A stretch of 64,000 bases of DNA from an uncultured Christensenella sp. (GCA_910586365.1 CAJUGP010000004.1:16002-80001); one strand, 5' to 3'; positions 53,452 through 62,894 are shown, numbered from the stretch's first letter. Notes: generated by a model not told the origin, from the sequence alone. Program-made: numbers and translations.

Positions 53452-53976
53452 TCAATATAAAATACGGTAAACCTTGCAATAACGAAAAACTTTTTTGACG
53501 TAACGGCGTGTTTCTTCGTAAGGTATTTTATTCAACTTCTGTCCGTCGTCGGAATATTCTTTCTCTTCCAACCATTTTGAAACCGTGCCTTCCCCCGCGT
53601 TGTATGCGGCGATCACCGTTTCCAAAACGCTGAATTTTTCCGTTAAATATTGCAGATAACGGCAACCGAGCAAGGCGTTATACGCCCCCTCTTCGAGTCG
53701 GTGCGGCTCGAAAACAAGATTGCTGCGCATGCAGACAAATTCCGCCGTGGAAGGCTTTAACTGCATTAGCCCGATCGCGCCCGCTTTGCTCTTCGCGTGT
53801 TCGTTAAAACCGCTTTCCGCTTTCATAACGGCATAAGCGAGCGCGGGTTCGATTGCGCTTTGCTCTGCCGCCGCGCCGTATCGGCGCGGAAAAGCCGCGC
53901 GCATTCCGAAAAACAGCGTGCTCAGTGATAAAATCAACGCAGAAACGCCAATCAAAACATATTTGAACTTCCCCAT
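53452..53976 (-). CDS. Lytic transglycosylase (Slt family)
   Basis: A 174-residue protein with an N-terminal transmembrane or signal segment (about residues 5-25) and a soluble lytic transglycosylase domain. The catalytic Glu is in YAVMKAESGFNEHAKSKAGAIGLMQLKPST, and AAYNAGEGTVSKW is the second motif. It cleaves peptidoglycan glycan strands. I chose ATG 53976 because the longer frame lies inside coaE. The polA-coaE-slt order is common in Clostridia. Confidence 0.92.
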   Translation of the reverse strand: MGKFKYVLIGVSALILSLSTLFFGMRAAFPRRYGAAAEQSAIEPALAYAVMKAESGFNEHAKSKAGAIGLMQLKPSTAEFVCMRSNLVFEPHRLEEGAYNALLGCRYLQYLTEKFSVLETVIAAYNAGEGTVSKWLEEKEYSDDGQKLNKIPYEETRRYVKKVFRYCKVYRILY

Positions 53977-54017
53977 ATCGTTTAAGAGTATGCGGAAATC
54001 CGTAAAAACTTTCCCTT

Positions 54018-54593
54018 TTAGCGCGTGAGCGCGGCTAATATTTTTTGCGCTGCCGCGCGTAATTCGTTCATATCGCCGTCGTTTTGCACGATAAAACAAC
54101 GTTTTTCTTCGAGTTTGCTCTCGTCGAACTGGCAATTTATGCGCCGTTCGATCTCCTGACGCGAAAGACCGCTGCGGCTTTGCACGGCGGCGATCCGCGC
54201 TTCCCGCGCTCTCCTGACAGCGATAACGGCGTCGAACAGTTTTTCGTAACCGCCTTCAAACAATAACGGCACTTCAGCAAAGCAAAGTTCGCTTGTCATG
54301 CTTTCCAGAACGCGGTTGAGAATATAGGGATGAGAAAACTCGTTGAGCTTCGCGCGCGAACGTTCGTCGGAAAAGACCAACGCCGATAAAACCGACTTAT
54401 TTATCGCACCATTGCAAACGCAGGACGGAAAGATTTTCGCTAGCTCCGAGCGGTATGTTTCGTCTTGCCAAAGCTGTGCGGAAACCTCGTCGCACGATAT
54501 GCCGAAGTATCCCATTTCCCGAAAGATCGCAAGAAGCGCGGTTTTTCCACTGCCGATACCGCCCGTTACAGCGACGCGTTTATTTTGTTTCAT
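54018..54593 (-). CDS. coaE: Dephospho-CoA kinase
   Basis: A 191-residue P-loop kinase, last step of CoA synthesis. The P-loop VTGGIGSGKTALLAIF and the DEVSAQLW motif near residue 36 are present; FAEVPLLFEGGYEKLFDAVIAV follows. It overlaps the 3' end of polA by 14 bases. Confidence 0.94.
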   Translation of the reverse strand: MKQNKRVAVTGGIGSGKTALLAIFREMGYFGISCDEVSAQLWQDETYRSELAKIFPSCVCNGAINKSVLSALVFSDERSRAKLNEFSHPYILNRVLESMTSELCFAEVPLLFEGGYEKLFDAVIAVRRAREARIAAVQSRSGLSRQEIERRINCQFDESKLEEKRCFIVQNDGDMNELRAAAQKILAALTR

Positions 54594-57105
54594 ACCAACT
54601 CTTCCCCGATGCGATCTGCACGGTGAGCGGGACGGAAAGCGTTACGGCTTGCTCCATTTCTTCCCGCAGAACGCGTTCCGCCCGTTCGCGCTCTTCCTCT
54701 GGCGAATCGAGCAGCAGTTCGTCGTGTACCTGCAAAACAAGCTTTGCGCGCAAAACCTCTTTTTTCAGCCGTTCGCTTACGCGCAGCATGGCGATTTTAA
54801 TGATGTCCGCAGCGCTGCCCTGCAACGGCATGTTCATGGCGGCGCGCTCGCCGAACATGCGCACGTTATACGTAGACGAGCGGATCTCGGGAATGTAACG
54901 CTTGCGTCCCAAAATCGTCGTGACGAATCCGCTTTCTTTGGCTTTGGCGACGTTCCCCTCCATAAACGCTTTTACTTCGGGATGAAGGGCGAAGTATTTG
55001 TCTATAAACTCCTGCGCTTCCTGCAACGAGCAGCCAAGATCCTTCGATAAACCGTAATTGCTCATGCCGTAAATCACGCCGAAATTGATTGTTTTCGCAC
55101 GGCGGCGCATGGCGCCCGTCACCTCGCCGAGCGGAACGCCGAAAATAGCGGCGGCGGTTGCGGCGTGTACGTCCTCTTCGGCATTATAAGCGCGGATCAG
55201 TTCTTTGCATCCTGAGCAATGCGCTAATAAACGCAATTCGATTTGGGAATAGTCGGCATCGATGAGAACGTTTCCTTCGCTTGCGATAAACAGTTTGCGC
55301 AGTTCTCTGCCCTCTTCCGTGCGTACGGGTATATTTTGCAAATTCGGTTTTTCGCTCGAAAGTCTGCCCGTCGTCGTCGCCGTCTGATTGTAAGTCGTGT
55401 GCACCACTTCGCCTTTTACGAGCGTACGGATCCCGTCGACGTAAGCCGATTTCAGTTTTTGCAATTCACGGTAACGCAAAACGTGCCGTGCGATTTCGTG
55501 TTTTTCCGCAAGCCGTTCCAACACGTCCGCGCCCGTGGAATAGCCTTCACGGATATTCTTTTTGGCGCCCTGTTTATCGTAACCAAGCTTTTCAAACAGG
55601 ATTTCCGAAAGCTTGAAAGGCGATTTCAGATTAAAACGCTCGCCTGCGATTTCAAAGATTTTTTCGGAAAGCGCCGAGATTTCTCTGTTGAATTTATCGG
55701 AAAAATCGTCGAATTTACGCGTATCGACGCGCACACCCGTTTTTTCCATTTCATAAAGCACGTATGCGAGCGGCAGCTCGATCTCCCGATAGATCGTTTC
55801 CCCTTCCGTTCCGCTTAACCTTTTATAAGCGTCTTGGTAGGCCAGATACAGTCCATACGCGCAATTTTCGTCGGGCAAAGCGAAATCCTTGGAAAATTCC
55901 TTTTCGTTGGGAGCGCGCAAATTGGAATCGGAAAGATACCGCAACAAAGATACGTCTTCGGCTTTGTCGATTTTTATGCCGAAATCGTGAAGCTTATGAA
56001 GATACGCCTTCAAATCGCATAAAATCGCAACGTTTTGCGCAAAAAGAGAATCGAGAAGCGGTTTCATATCCTGCGGGAACAGGCAAGAAGCGTCGAGCGT
56101 TGCCGAAAAGCGAAAAACGTATTCCGTTCCGTCATAATAAATATGGCATTCGGCATCGTCGAACGTCAGCGAAAACGCCGTGCTTTCTTTTTTTAACGGC
56201 GGAAAATCGCTTACGGCGTTGCAATATACCGTTTTGACCGCCATGTTTTTATTCTTTGCAAAATAATCGCTGTTTACGAGCGAGCGGAATTCGAGTTTGG
56301 CGAAAAGTTCCCGCGCTTTTTCGGGGAAGGGTAAACGGATACGGCAGTCCTCAAGCGTTAAAGAAAGCGGTACGTCCGTTTTGATTTGAGCAAGCTCGTG
56401 CGATAAGCGCGCTTCCCGCTCGTGGATGACGAGCTTGTTTTGCATTGCCGCCGCAAGCTCGTCCAGATGCTCGTAAATATGATCGAGACTGCCGTAAGCT
56501 TGCAATAACGACAAGGCGCTTTTCGGTCCGATTCCGCGTACGCCGGGAATGTTATCGGAGCTATCGCCCATGAGCGATTTTTCCTCTACGATCTGCCAAG
56601 GTTGCAGTCCCGTTTTTTGAACGAAGTTATCGTTCGTTAAAATATCGAGATCGCTCACGCCCCTTTTGGTAAAACAGACGCTCACTTTTTCGTTTACCAA
56701 TTGATAGCAGTCGCGGTCGCCCGTGTAAATATGGCATTCCGCTCCGAATTTACGCGAAAGCGTGCCGAGCAGGTCGTCCGCCTCGAACCCCTCTTTCTCT
56801 ATCGTCCGAACGCCCATTGCCTGCAATAATTCTTTGAGAATAGGCACTTGTACGACCAACTCCTGCGGCATGGGATGCCGTGTTCCTTTATAGGCTTCGT
56901 AACGTTTATGGCGGAACGTCGGCGCGTGAACGTCGAACGCGACGCATAGGTAGTCGCATTGTTCGTCGTCGATGATCTTCAAGAGTAATTTAACGAAACC
57001 GAAAATGCCGTTTGTGGGCAATCCGTCTTTCGTGGTAAAAACGCTCATCGCATAATAAGCGCGGTTAAGCAAACTGTTGCCGTCGATTAAGATCAATTTT
57101 TCCAT
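54580..57105 (-). CDS. polA: DNA polymerase I
   Basis: An 841-residue Pol I. The N-terminal 5'-3' exonuclease (about residues 1-290) has LIDGNSLLNRAYYA and VPGVRGIGPKSALSLL. The middle 3'-5' exonuclease-like region lacks the usual catalytic acids (for example no DxE), as in many Firmicutes. The polymerase domain shows DADYSQIELRLLAHCSG, RRAKTINFGVIYGMSNYG and LQVHDELLLDSPEEE. I chose ATG 57105, whose -10 lies 6 bases upstream (predicted leaderless); the longer frame runs through the tRNA-Leu gene. Confidence 0.95.
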   Translation of the reverse strand: MEKLILIDGNSLLNRAYYAMSVFTTKDGLPTNGIFGFVKLLLKIIDDEQCDYLCVAFDVHAPTFRHKRYEAYKGTRHPMPQELVVQVPILKELLQAMGVRTIEKEGFEADDLLGTLSRKFGAECHIYTGDRDCYQLVNEKVSVCFTKRGVSDLDILTNDNFVQKTGLQPWQIVEEKSLMGDSSDNIPGVRGIGPKSALSLLQAYGSLDHIYEHLDELAAAMQNKLVIHEREARLSHELAQIKTDVPLSLTLEDCRIRLPFPEKARELFAKLEFRSLVNSDYFAKNKNMAVKTVYCNAVSDFPPLKKESTAFSLTFDDAECHIYYDGTEYVFRFSATLDASCLFPQDMKPLLDSLFAQNVAILCDLKAYLHKLHDFGIKIDKAEDVSLLRYLSDSNLRAPNEKEFSKDFALPDENCAYGLYLAYQDAYKRLSGTEGETIYREIELPLAYVLYEMEKTGVRVDTRKFDDFSDKFNREISALSEKIFEIAGERFNLKSPFKLSEILFEKLGYDKQGAKKNIREGYSTGADVLERLAEKHEIARHVLRYRELQKLKSAYVDGIRTLVKGEVVHTTYNQTATTTGRLSSEKPNLQNIPVRTEEGRELRKLFIASEGNVLIDADYSQIELRLLAHCSGCKELIRAYNAEEDVHAATAAAIFGVPLGEVTGAMRRRAKTINFGVIYGMSNYGLSKDLGCSLQEAQEFIDKYFALHPEVKAFMEGNVAKAKESGFVTTILGRKRYIPEIRSSTYNVRMFGERAAMNMPLQGSAADIIKIAMLRVSERLKKEVLRAKLVLQVHDELLLDSPEEERERAERVLREEMEQAVTLSVPLTVQIASGKSWYETK

Positions 57106-57111
57106 AATCTT

Positions 57112-57140
57112 ATTGTAACACGCTTTTTCTTTTTTTGCAA
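57112..57140 (-). promoter_or_regulatory. polA promoter, predicted leaderless
   Basis: On the - strand TTGCAA, 17 bases, TACAAT, with the ATG only 6 bases later. Confidence 0.65.
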
Positions 57141-57197
57141 GAATATCAAAAAAATCGCTTGATTTTTTATCGAAGATATTGTATAATTTCCTTGTTC

Positions 57198-57284
57198 GCC
57201 GGTGTGGTGGAATTGGCAGACGCGCTGGACTCAAAATCCTGTGGTAGAAATACCGTATCGGTTCGACCCCGATCACCGGCACCA
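57198..57284 (+). tRNA. trnL: tRNA-Leu (anticodon CAA)
   Basis: An 87-base class II tRNA. The acceptor stem GCCGGTG pairs with CACCGGC, then discriminator A and an encoded CCA. Anticodon CAA is at 57232-57234. A TTGATT, 17 bases, TATAAT promoter lies just upstream and a terminator follows. Confidence 0.95.
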
Positions 57285-57289
57285 TATGA

Positions 57290-57327
57290 AAAACGAGGTA
57301 ATCATGCTAAATTACCTCGTTTTTTCG
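57290..57327 (+). terminator. Terminator after tRNA-Leu(CAA)
   Basis: A 13-bp stem of AAAACGAGGTAAT and ATTACCTCGTTTT with an 8-base loop and a T-tract. Confidence 0.9.
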
Positions 57328-57452
57328 TTATTTTTGCGGTTTTCGTTCAAACGCCTATTTTACCAAAAAAGCCGTAAAAACTCGTTTTCCCCAAATTTCC
57401 CCAAAAACTAAAACATTTCGATATGCCACGCCCAAGAGCGGAAGTCGGGAAG

Positions 57453-59405
57453 TCATGATTTATTCCTTTTGAATACACGCACTCCGTAAGGCGGAACGTT
57501 GGTTTTGCCCGAATGGATCTTTCCCGTGACAAGATCGGTATATTCCCCGTCGAGCATGACGTAACCGTTTTTGTTTTCAACTTCCACGCAGATGATGCCG
57601 TTCTCTTTGCCTGTGCGTTCGGTGAGGATTACGTTTTGGCTCGCCTCGGCGATCGGCGCGCGGTTTACTATCCGTAAGATATCCCCGTGCGTTAAAACGC
57701 TGCCGACTAAAATAACTTTGCCTTTGCCGACCTTCCGCTCGGTAATGACCGATAACGGCGCAAACTCGCCCGCAACGTAGCGCGCCAAGCTTTCCGTTCC
57801 CTCGTTGCATTCGTATGCGTCGTAACACGTCGAAATGCCGCATTCGCCGTCGTTCGTCCATTGTGCTTTGAACACCTCGTTGGCGACGGGCTTCTGATAC
57901 TTCGTGTATACCCCCGCAAGCTCTTCGAGGAAAGAATACGGCGCGAGCGTGTACTTCTTCACGTTCCCGTCCATGATATCCGACATCGGTCCGACGATCC
58001 ACGTGCCGCCCGCTTTCACCCATTCGGTAACGCGTTCTTTGAAACCGTTTTCGTCCGCGCACGCCAAAAACGGCGATACGATCACTTCGTAATGTTCTAA
58101 GCCGTGCGGCGTATCGATCACGTCCACGTTATAGTGGCGGAACGCCGCATGATATTTTTGAATGATCGTTTCGCGGTAGTCCAAATTCTTCAAAAGCGGC
58201 GCGGCGGCAAACGCGTTTGTCGCGGTGTTGGAATAGTGCAACGCGATCTTACTTGTTATCTTCGTTTGCGTTAAGAAATCTTCGCATTTTTTGAATTCTT
58301 CGCCCGCGCGTTGCACTTCTTCGCTCACGCGGTAGCTTCTGCCCGCCGCGGAGAACAGCGCGCCGTGCCCGATCTCGTGACCGTTCGGATGCGCGCGGAA
58401 CAGCCAATATAAATTCATTTCCGCGCCCTTGGCAACGGGAAGCCAGGTATTCGCGTAGCAGGCGCCTTCGGGGCGGTAACCGCTTTCCGCAAACTCGCTC
58501 CCGTTCCAACCGACCTGCGTTTCCGTCACCCAATACGGTTTATCCTTCACGCAGCGCAAAAAGTCGTACGCGAACGCGTTGGTGTAAATCCTCTCCGCCG
58601 TGTCGTAATGGTTATACTGCACGACGTCTAACTTCTCGTTCATCGCATAGTAATCCAAAGAATCTTGCGCCATCATATCCGTGCCGACGTTTTCACAGCC
58701 GTAGTTATGTAAAATTTCCGCCTGCTCGTCGGTAAAGGATTTTATCAAACCGCATTGATAATCGTGCCACGCTTTGCGGAGAGACGGATGCCGCCACTGC
58801 GCGGGATACGGCGGTTCGACTTCCTCGAAGGTATCGTAGCTCAGCGACCAGCGCGCCATGCCCCACGCCTTGTTCAGCTTCTCCGTCGTGCCGAATTTCT
58901 CTTTCAAATACGAGCGGAAGCCCTTTTTGCAGTTTTCGCAAAAGCAGCCCTCGCCGTACGGGAACAGCTCGTTATCGATCTGCCAGCCGATGATCCCCTT
59001 TACGCCCGACAGTGCCTTTGCCATTTGGGTAACGATCTGTTTGTTTTTCTCCCGCGCAATCGGCGAAGATTTGCAAATATGGCAGCGCGACGAAACGTCC
59101 GATTGGATCAAATCGGGCATAATACGGCGCATTTCGGGGTATTTGTTCAGCATCCACCGCGGGGGCGTGCAAGTCGGCGTGCACATGACGGTGACAATGC
59201 CCTTTTCATATAATTTTTCCACCGCGCGCAAGATCCACGCAAAATCGTATTCACCCTCTTTGGGTTCCATTTTGCCCCAAGCAAATTCGCCGATCCGCAA
59301 GCAGTTTACGCCCGTTTGCTTGCAGCGGACTATATCTTTTTCGATTTCGGATTCTTCCCACAGTTCGGGATAATATGCCGCTCCCAAATAAATTTTATGA
59401 TTCAT
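57453..59405 (-). CDS. Beta-galactosidase (GH42)
   Basis: A 650-residue GH42 enzyme. The TIM-barrel (about residues 1-390) begins YLGAAYYPELWEESEIEKDI; the acid/base Glu is in IIGWQIDNELFPYG and the nucleophile Glu in KPYWVTETQVGWNGSEF. A trimerisation domain (about 395-580) and a small C-terminal beta domain follow. A four-Cys zinc site is suggested by CHICKSS and CFCENCKKG. No signal peptide, so cytoplasmic; it hydrolyses beta-galactosides from plant or milk glycans. A TTGCAA/TATCAT promoter and AAGGAGAGG lie upstream. Confidence 0.93.
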   Translation of the reverse strand: MNHKIYLGAAYYPELWEESEIEKDIVRCKQTGVNCLRIGEFAWGKMEPKEGEYDFAWILRAVEKLYEKGIVTVMCTPTCTPPRWMLNKYPEMRRIMPDLIQSDVSSRCHICKSSPIAREKNKQIVTQMAKALSGVKGIIGWQIDNELFPYGEGCFCENCKKGFRSYLKEKFGTTEKLNKAWGMARWSLSYDTFEEVEPPYPAQWRHPSLRKAWHDYQCGLIKSFTDEQAEILHNYGCENVGTDMMAQDSLDYYAMNEKLDVVQYNHYDTAERIYTNAFAYDFLRCVKDKPYWVTETQVGWNGSEFAESGYRPEGACYANTWLPVAKGAEMNLYWLFRAHPNGHEIGHGALFSAAGRSYRVSEEVQRAGEEFKKCEDFLTQTKITSKIALHYSNTATNAFAAAPLLKNLDYRETIIQKYHAAFRHYNVDVIDTPHGLEHYEVIVSPFLACADENGFKERVTEWVKAGGTWIVGPMSDIMDGNVKKYTLAPYSFLEELAGVYTKYQKPVANEVFKAQWTNDGECGISTCYDAYECNEGTESLARYVAGEFAPLSVITERKVGKGKVILVGSVLTHGDILRIVNRAPIAEASQNVILTERTGKENGIICVEVENKNGYVMLDGEYTDLVTGKIHSGKTNVPPYGVRVFKRNKS

Positions 59406-59520
59406 TTTCCTCTCCTTCCGCTTACTCTGTAAACATGATTATGATACCGCGTTTTGGGAAAAATTGCAACCGTTTATCGTGTTTTTTAGAAAGCGACGGT
59501 ACTTTTTCGCAAAACGTAAA

Positions 59521-59554
59521 AAAAAGCGTTCACGCTGTTTTGCGTGAACGCTTT
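59521..59554 (-). terminator. Terminator after the LRR lipoprotein gene
   Basis: A 13-bp stem of AAAGCGTTCACGC and GCGTGAACGCTTT with a T-tract on the - strand. Confidence 0.9.
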
Positions 59555-59569
59555 ATAAAATTTGATAGC

Positions 59570-62500
59570 TTAATTTGCTTTGGCGATATCGCCGTCTGTG
59601 CAATGTATGGTATAATTTCCGGTATTGTAATTCCAATAATTGTCTTTTGAAATAGCATTCCATTGCGCCTTTGTGCCGTTAAAGGTTATGCTTGTAAGAC
59701 TGCTACAATCATTGAACGCAGCTTCGCCGATACTCGTTACGCTGTCGGGTATGATTATGCTCGTAAGAGAACTGCAACTCCTAAACGCATATATGCCGAT
59801 AGTCGTTACACCGTCGGGAATGGTTATGTTTGTAAGACTACTGCAACCACTGAACATATTATCGCCGATACTCGTTACACTGTCGGGAATGGTTATACTC
59901 GTAAGAGAACTACAATCATTGAACGCACCGTCGCCGATACTCGTTACGCTGTCGGGTATCGTTATGCTCGTTAAGCTGCTGCAACCATCGAACGCGACTT
60001 GCCCGATAAACTTTACGCTTTCGGGTATGGTAATGCTCGTAAGAGAACTGCAACTCCTGAACGCAGCTTCGCCGATACGCGTTACGCTGTTCGGTATGAT
60101 TATGCTTGTAAGCGATTTACAATTTCTAAACATATAATCGCCGATACTCGTTAAGGAATTGGATAAAGTAACGCTTGTAAGCCGACTGCAACCTTCAAAC
60201 GCGTGTTGACCGATACTTGTTACCGAGTTGGGTATTATAATGCTCGTAAGAGAACTGCAACCGTCGAACGCATATGTGCCGATACTTTTTACGGTGTCGG
60301 GAATAATTATGCTCGTAATCGCTCCGCGATTGGCAAACATACTATTGCCGATCGCTTGCGCGCCGACAGGCAAGGTAACCGCGCCTTTCATCGCTTGCGG
60401 CACGTGATAAATATTATAAGATTGTTTGAAGCATAAAATTCCGTCTACGCTTGTATACTGTTTGTTTCCGGCGCTAACCGTAATCCGTTCAAGCGAATTG
60501 CATCCTTCCATCGGTAAAACATTCGTTGCGGAGTCGGGTATATTTATGCTCGTAATATTATAGCGCCAAGCCACGTCAACCGTTCTTACCCCGTTCAAAA
60601 CGGAGATTGCACCTTTTATTGCTCTGGGTATATGAATGATTTCCGTTTTTGCTTTGTTGTACAAAATTCCGTCTACGCTTACATAAGACGGGTTTTCCGC
60701 GCTCACTGTAATCCGTTCAAGTCTTTCGCAGCGTTCAAACGCATTATTTGCGAGATTTATAATTCCGCTGCCAAGCGTGAGTTCCTTTAATTGTTTGTTG
60801 TCTTTGAAAACCGTGCCGATACTTGTTACGGTGTAAGCAACGTTTTTATGCGTGATACTTTCGGGAACGACGGCGATACCGTCGGCAGCGATGCGCGCCG
60901 CAACGACCGACGCGGCGTTGTCCTTTATTTTATAAGCCATTCCGTTTTGTACGGTATACATTGCGCCGTCTGCGTCGGTATCGTTGTTGTCGCAATCGTA
61001 AATGACTGCCAACGCCCCTCTTGCAAAATCTGCATTCCAACCGCTCGGCGTGCTCGGGGCTTTGCATAACACAAGCGTAAAATCACAGCCGTCAAACACA
61101 TAACTGCCCATACTTTTAACGTTTTCGGGAATAGTTATGATAAAAAACGATTTGCAATTTAGGAACGCAGAACTGCCGACCGTCGAAACCGAATCGGGGA
61201 TGGTTACGCTTTCGAGTGCGCTGCAAGAGGCAAAGGCATATTCGCCGATCGTCGTAACCGAATCGGGGATGGTTACGCTTTCGAGCAAGCCGCAGCCATA
61301 AAACGCGTAATCTGTTACCGTATCGCCGCCACTTATGATAACCGTTTTTAACGAATCGGGGATATTATCTTTTTGTTGCGAGTACTCGTTCGTGCCGAAA
61401 TAATAGCCTAAGATATTTCCGCAGGCGGGAAGGCTGAATTTTTCCAACGCGTTGCAATCGGTAAAAGCGCCGTAGGCTTGTGTCACGCTTTCGGGTAAGG
61501 AAACTTCGGTAAACGAACAGCCCTTAAAAGCGCTGTCGCCGATTGTCTGCAAGCCGCTCGGCAGAACGATTTGCGTCAAGGCGGTGCGGTTGGCAAAAGC
61601 ATTCGCCGCAAGTTCGGTTATGCCGTCGGCAAGCGTCACTTTGCCCGTAATTGCCTGCGGCACGGCTAAAATCTGCGTTTTTTCCTTGTTGTAAAGGATT
61701 CCGTCCGCGCTTGCGAAAGAATCGTTGTTTTCGTCTACCGTGATGCTTTGTAATGCGTCGCAGCCGTCGAACACACCTTCCGCAAGTTCGGTTACGGGTT
61801 TGCCGTAATATTCGGCGGGAATTTCGAGCGAAGTTACCGTTTTATCGTAAATTTCGGAAAGTTTGAACCCGACCGTTTCGTTATTTTCTTTTATCGCATT
61901 ATAACGGATTTTTACTTGATCGAGCTTTTCATACTCGTAATTTTTTTCATAGAAAATAGTTCCTTTTATTTTGTGTGAAGAAACTTCTATATAGTCTCTT
62001 AAATTACTTGGTCTAGAAAGATTTTTGATTAACCCTTCGTCAGTGCTGCTTTTTCTTACATCAAATTGATGTACTGTATAGTTGTTATCTATATTTTCAA
62101 GATAAGTCATTCTTTCATAATCTGTTCTTGGACTTTCTGTTTGAGAAAAAAGTTTTGTTTGCGTTGAACTTTCCAAAACTGCATATACTGCGTCGGCGAC
62201 GTCTTGTCTGTTATAATTGTCTTTTGCGTCGAACTCGAAAACGGTCGTGCGCGTGAGTTCCGATTGCGGCGCGGCGGCGCTGCCGCTGATAATATCCGCT
62301 ACGGCGATCGGCTCAAACGAAAGCTGCGCAAGTTCCACCGCGCGGAATACTTCGGTTATTTCGTACGTATAAACGACGGTGATACCTTTGAGCGCGTCGT
62401 TTTCTTCATCGGCATAGGCGGTTTGGGCGTACACCGTTTTATCGCCGAAAACTTTGTCTGCAAAATTCTTTTCAAAAAAAGAGATTAACGCGGCGGTTTT

Positions 62501-62746
62501 ATCGGGCAGTTTATAGCCGCAAACGCATTCGCCGTTTGCAAAATCGTGTTCGGCTTTGTCCTTTACTTCGTCCGTGTGTTCGCAGGTTGCCGCGTGCCAA
62601 TGGTGCGTTTCGTTATGCGACCACTGCGAAGAAAAAACGTGCTCGTGCGGTTTGCCGCCTTCCGTACTGCCGCCGCAGGCGGCAAGCCCTACCGCGCTGG
62701 CAAGAACGCACAACAGCGAGAAAAAAGTGACAAAAAATTTTTTCAT
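59570..62746 (-). CDS. BspA-type leucine-rich-repeat surface lipoprotein
   Basis: A 1058-residue predicted lipoprotein. Signal peptide residues 1-24 end in the lipobox LAAC. Residues 30-80 hold a His/Cys-rich metal-site-like segment (HEHVFSSQWSHN and CVCGYK). A helical domain spans about 85-290. LRR_5 repeats fill about 300-1030 in three blocks, with 23-residue units such as LTSITIPDSVTSIGD followed by AFNDCSS. A terminal NGTKAQWNAISK motif closes it. Such proteins are adhesins or receptors by homology. AAAGGAG precedes the ATG, but no promoter lies between it and the recombination-site-like sequence at 62773; the only strong promoter nearby points away. Confidence 0.9.
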   Translation of the reverse strand: MKKFFVTFFSLLCVLASAVGLAACGGSTEGGKPHEHVFSSQWSHNETHHWHAATCEHTDEVKDKAEHDFANGECVCGYKLPDKTAALISFFEKNFADKVFGDKTVYAQTAYADEENDALKGITVVYTYEITEVFRAVELAQLSFEPIAVADIISGSAAAPQSELTRTTVFEFDAKDNYNRQDVADAVYAVLESSTQTKLFSQTESPRTDYERMTYLENIDNNYTVHQFDVRKSSTDEGLIKNLSRPSNLRDYIEVSSHKIKGTIFYEKNYEYEKLDQVKIRYNAIKENNETVGFKLSEIYDKTVTSLEIPAEYYGKPVTELAEGVFDGCDALQSITVDENNDSFASADGILYNKEKTQILAVPQAITGKVTLADGITELAANAFANRTALTQIVLPSGLQTIGDSAFKGCSFTEVSLPESVTQAYGAFTDCNALEKFSLPACGNILGYYFGTNEYSQQKDNIPDSLKTVIISGGDTVTDYAFYGCGLLESVTIPDSVTTIGEYAFASCSALESVTIPDSVSTVGSSAFLNCKSFFIITIPENVKSMGSYVFDGCDFTLVLCKAPSTPSGWNADFARGALAVIYDCDNNDTDADGAMYTVQNGMAYKIKDNAASVVAARIAADGIAVVPESITHKNVAYTVTSIGTVFKDNKQLKELTLGSGIINLANNAFERCERLERITVSAENPSYVSVDGILYNKAKTEIIHIPRAIKGAISVLNGVRTVDVAWRYNITSINIPDSATNVLPMEGCNSLERITVSAGNKQYTSVDGILCFKQSYNIYHVPQAMKGAVTLPVGAQAIGNSMFANRGAITSIIIPDTVKSIGTYAFDGCSSLTSIIIPNSVTSIGQHAFEGCSRLTSVTLSNSLTSIGDYMFRNCKSLTSIIIPNSVTRIGEAAFRSCSSLTSITIPESVKFIGQVAFDGCSSLTSITIPDSVTSIGDGAFNDCSSLTSITIPDSVTSIGDNMFSGCSSLTNITIPDGVTTIGIYAFRSCSSLTSIIIPDSVTSIGEAAFNDCSSLTSITFNGTKAQWNAISKDNYWNYNTGNYTIHCTDGDIAKAN
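59690..60320 (-). repeat. Tandem 69-bp LRR-coding repeats
   Basis: About nine near-identical 69-bp units encode the last LRR block (repeated GTAAGA, CTGCAA, GCCGATA phrases on the + strand). DNA identity is high enough for recombination-driven copy-number change. Confidence 0.85.
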
Positions 62747-62772
62747 AAAATCTCCTTTTTTCGGCGGTGTCG

Positions 62773-62800
62773 TTTTAGGAAACGTGTACTTTTTTTGTAC
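62773..62800. repeat. Left recombination-site-like sequence (central GT)
   Basis: The left arm TTTTAGGAAACGT matches the right site's arm in 12 of 13 bases; central GT; the right arm is degenerate. It lies 27 bases upstream of the lipoprotein ATG. Confidence 0.6.
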
Positions 62801-62808
62801 CGAAGTTC

Positions 62809-62838
62809 TTGCAATATTTCGGGCGTTTGTGATATAAT
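62809..62838 (+). promoter_or_regulatory. Promoter inside the putative invertible segment, now facing the recombinase gene
   Basis: TTGCAA (62809-62814), 18-base spacer, TATAAT (62833-62838). It points right toward ATG 62956. Inversion of the flanked segment would point it at the lipoprotein gene. Confidence 0.7.
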
Positions 62839-62866
62839 TTAGAAGTAAATTTTTGTATTTTCGGCG

Positions 62867-62894
62867 TTTTAGGAAAAGTACACTTTTCCTAAAA
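62867..62894. repeat. Right recombination-site-like sequence (28-bp palindrome, central AC)
   Basis: Perfect 13-bp arms (TTTTAGGAAAAGT and its complement) surround the dinucleotide AC. This is the length and layout of serine-recombinase crossover sites. A weak terminator or operator role is an alternative. Confidence 0.65.

Noticed and set aside
59690..60320. Regular repeats resembling a CRISPR array
   Set aside because: The period is 69 bp with no distinct spacers; the units are coding LRR modules in frame.
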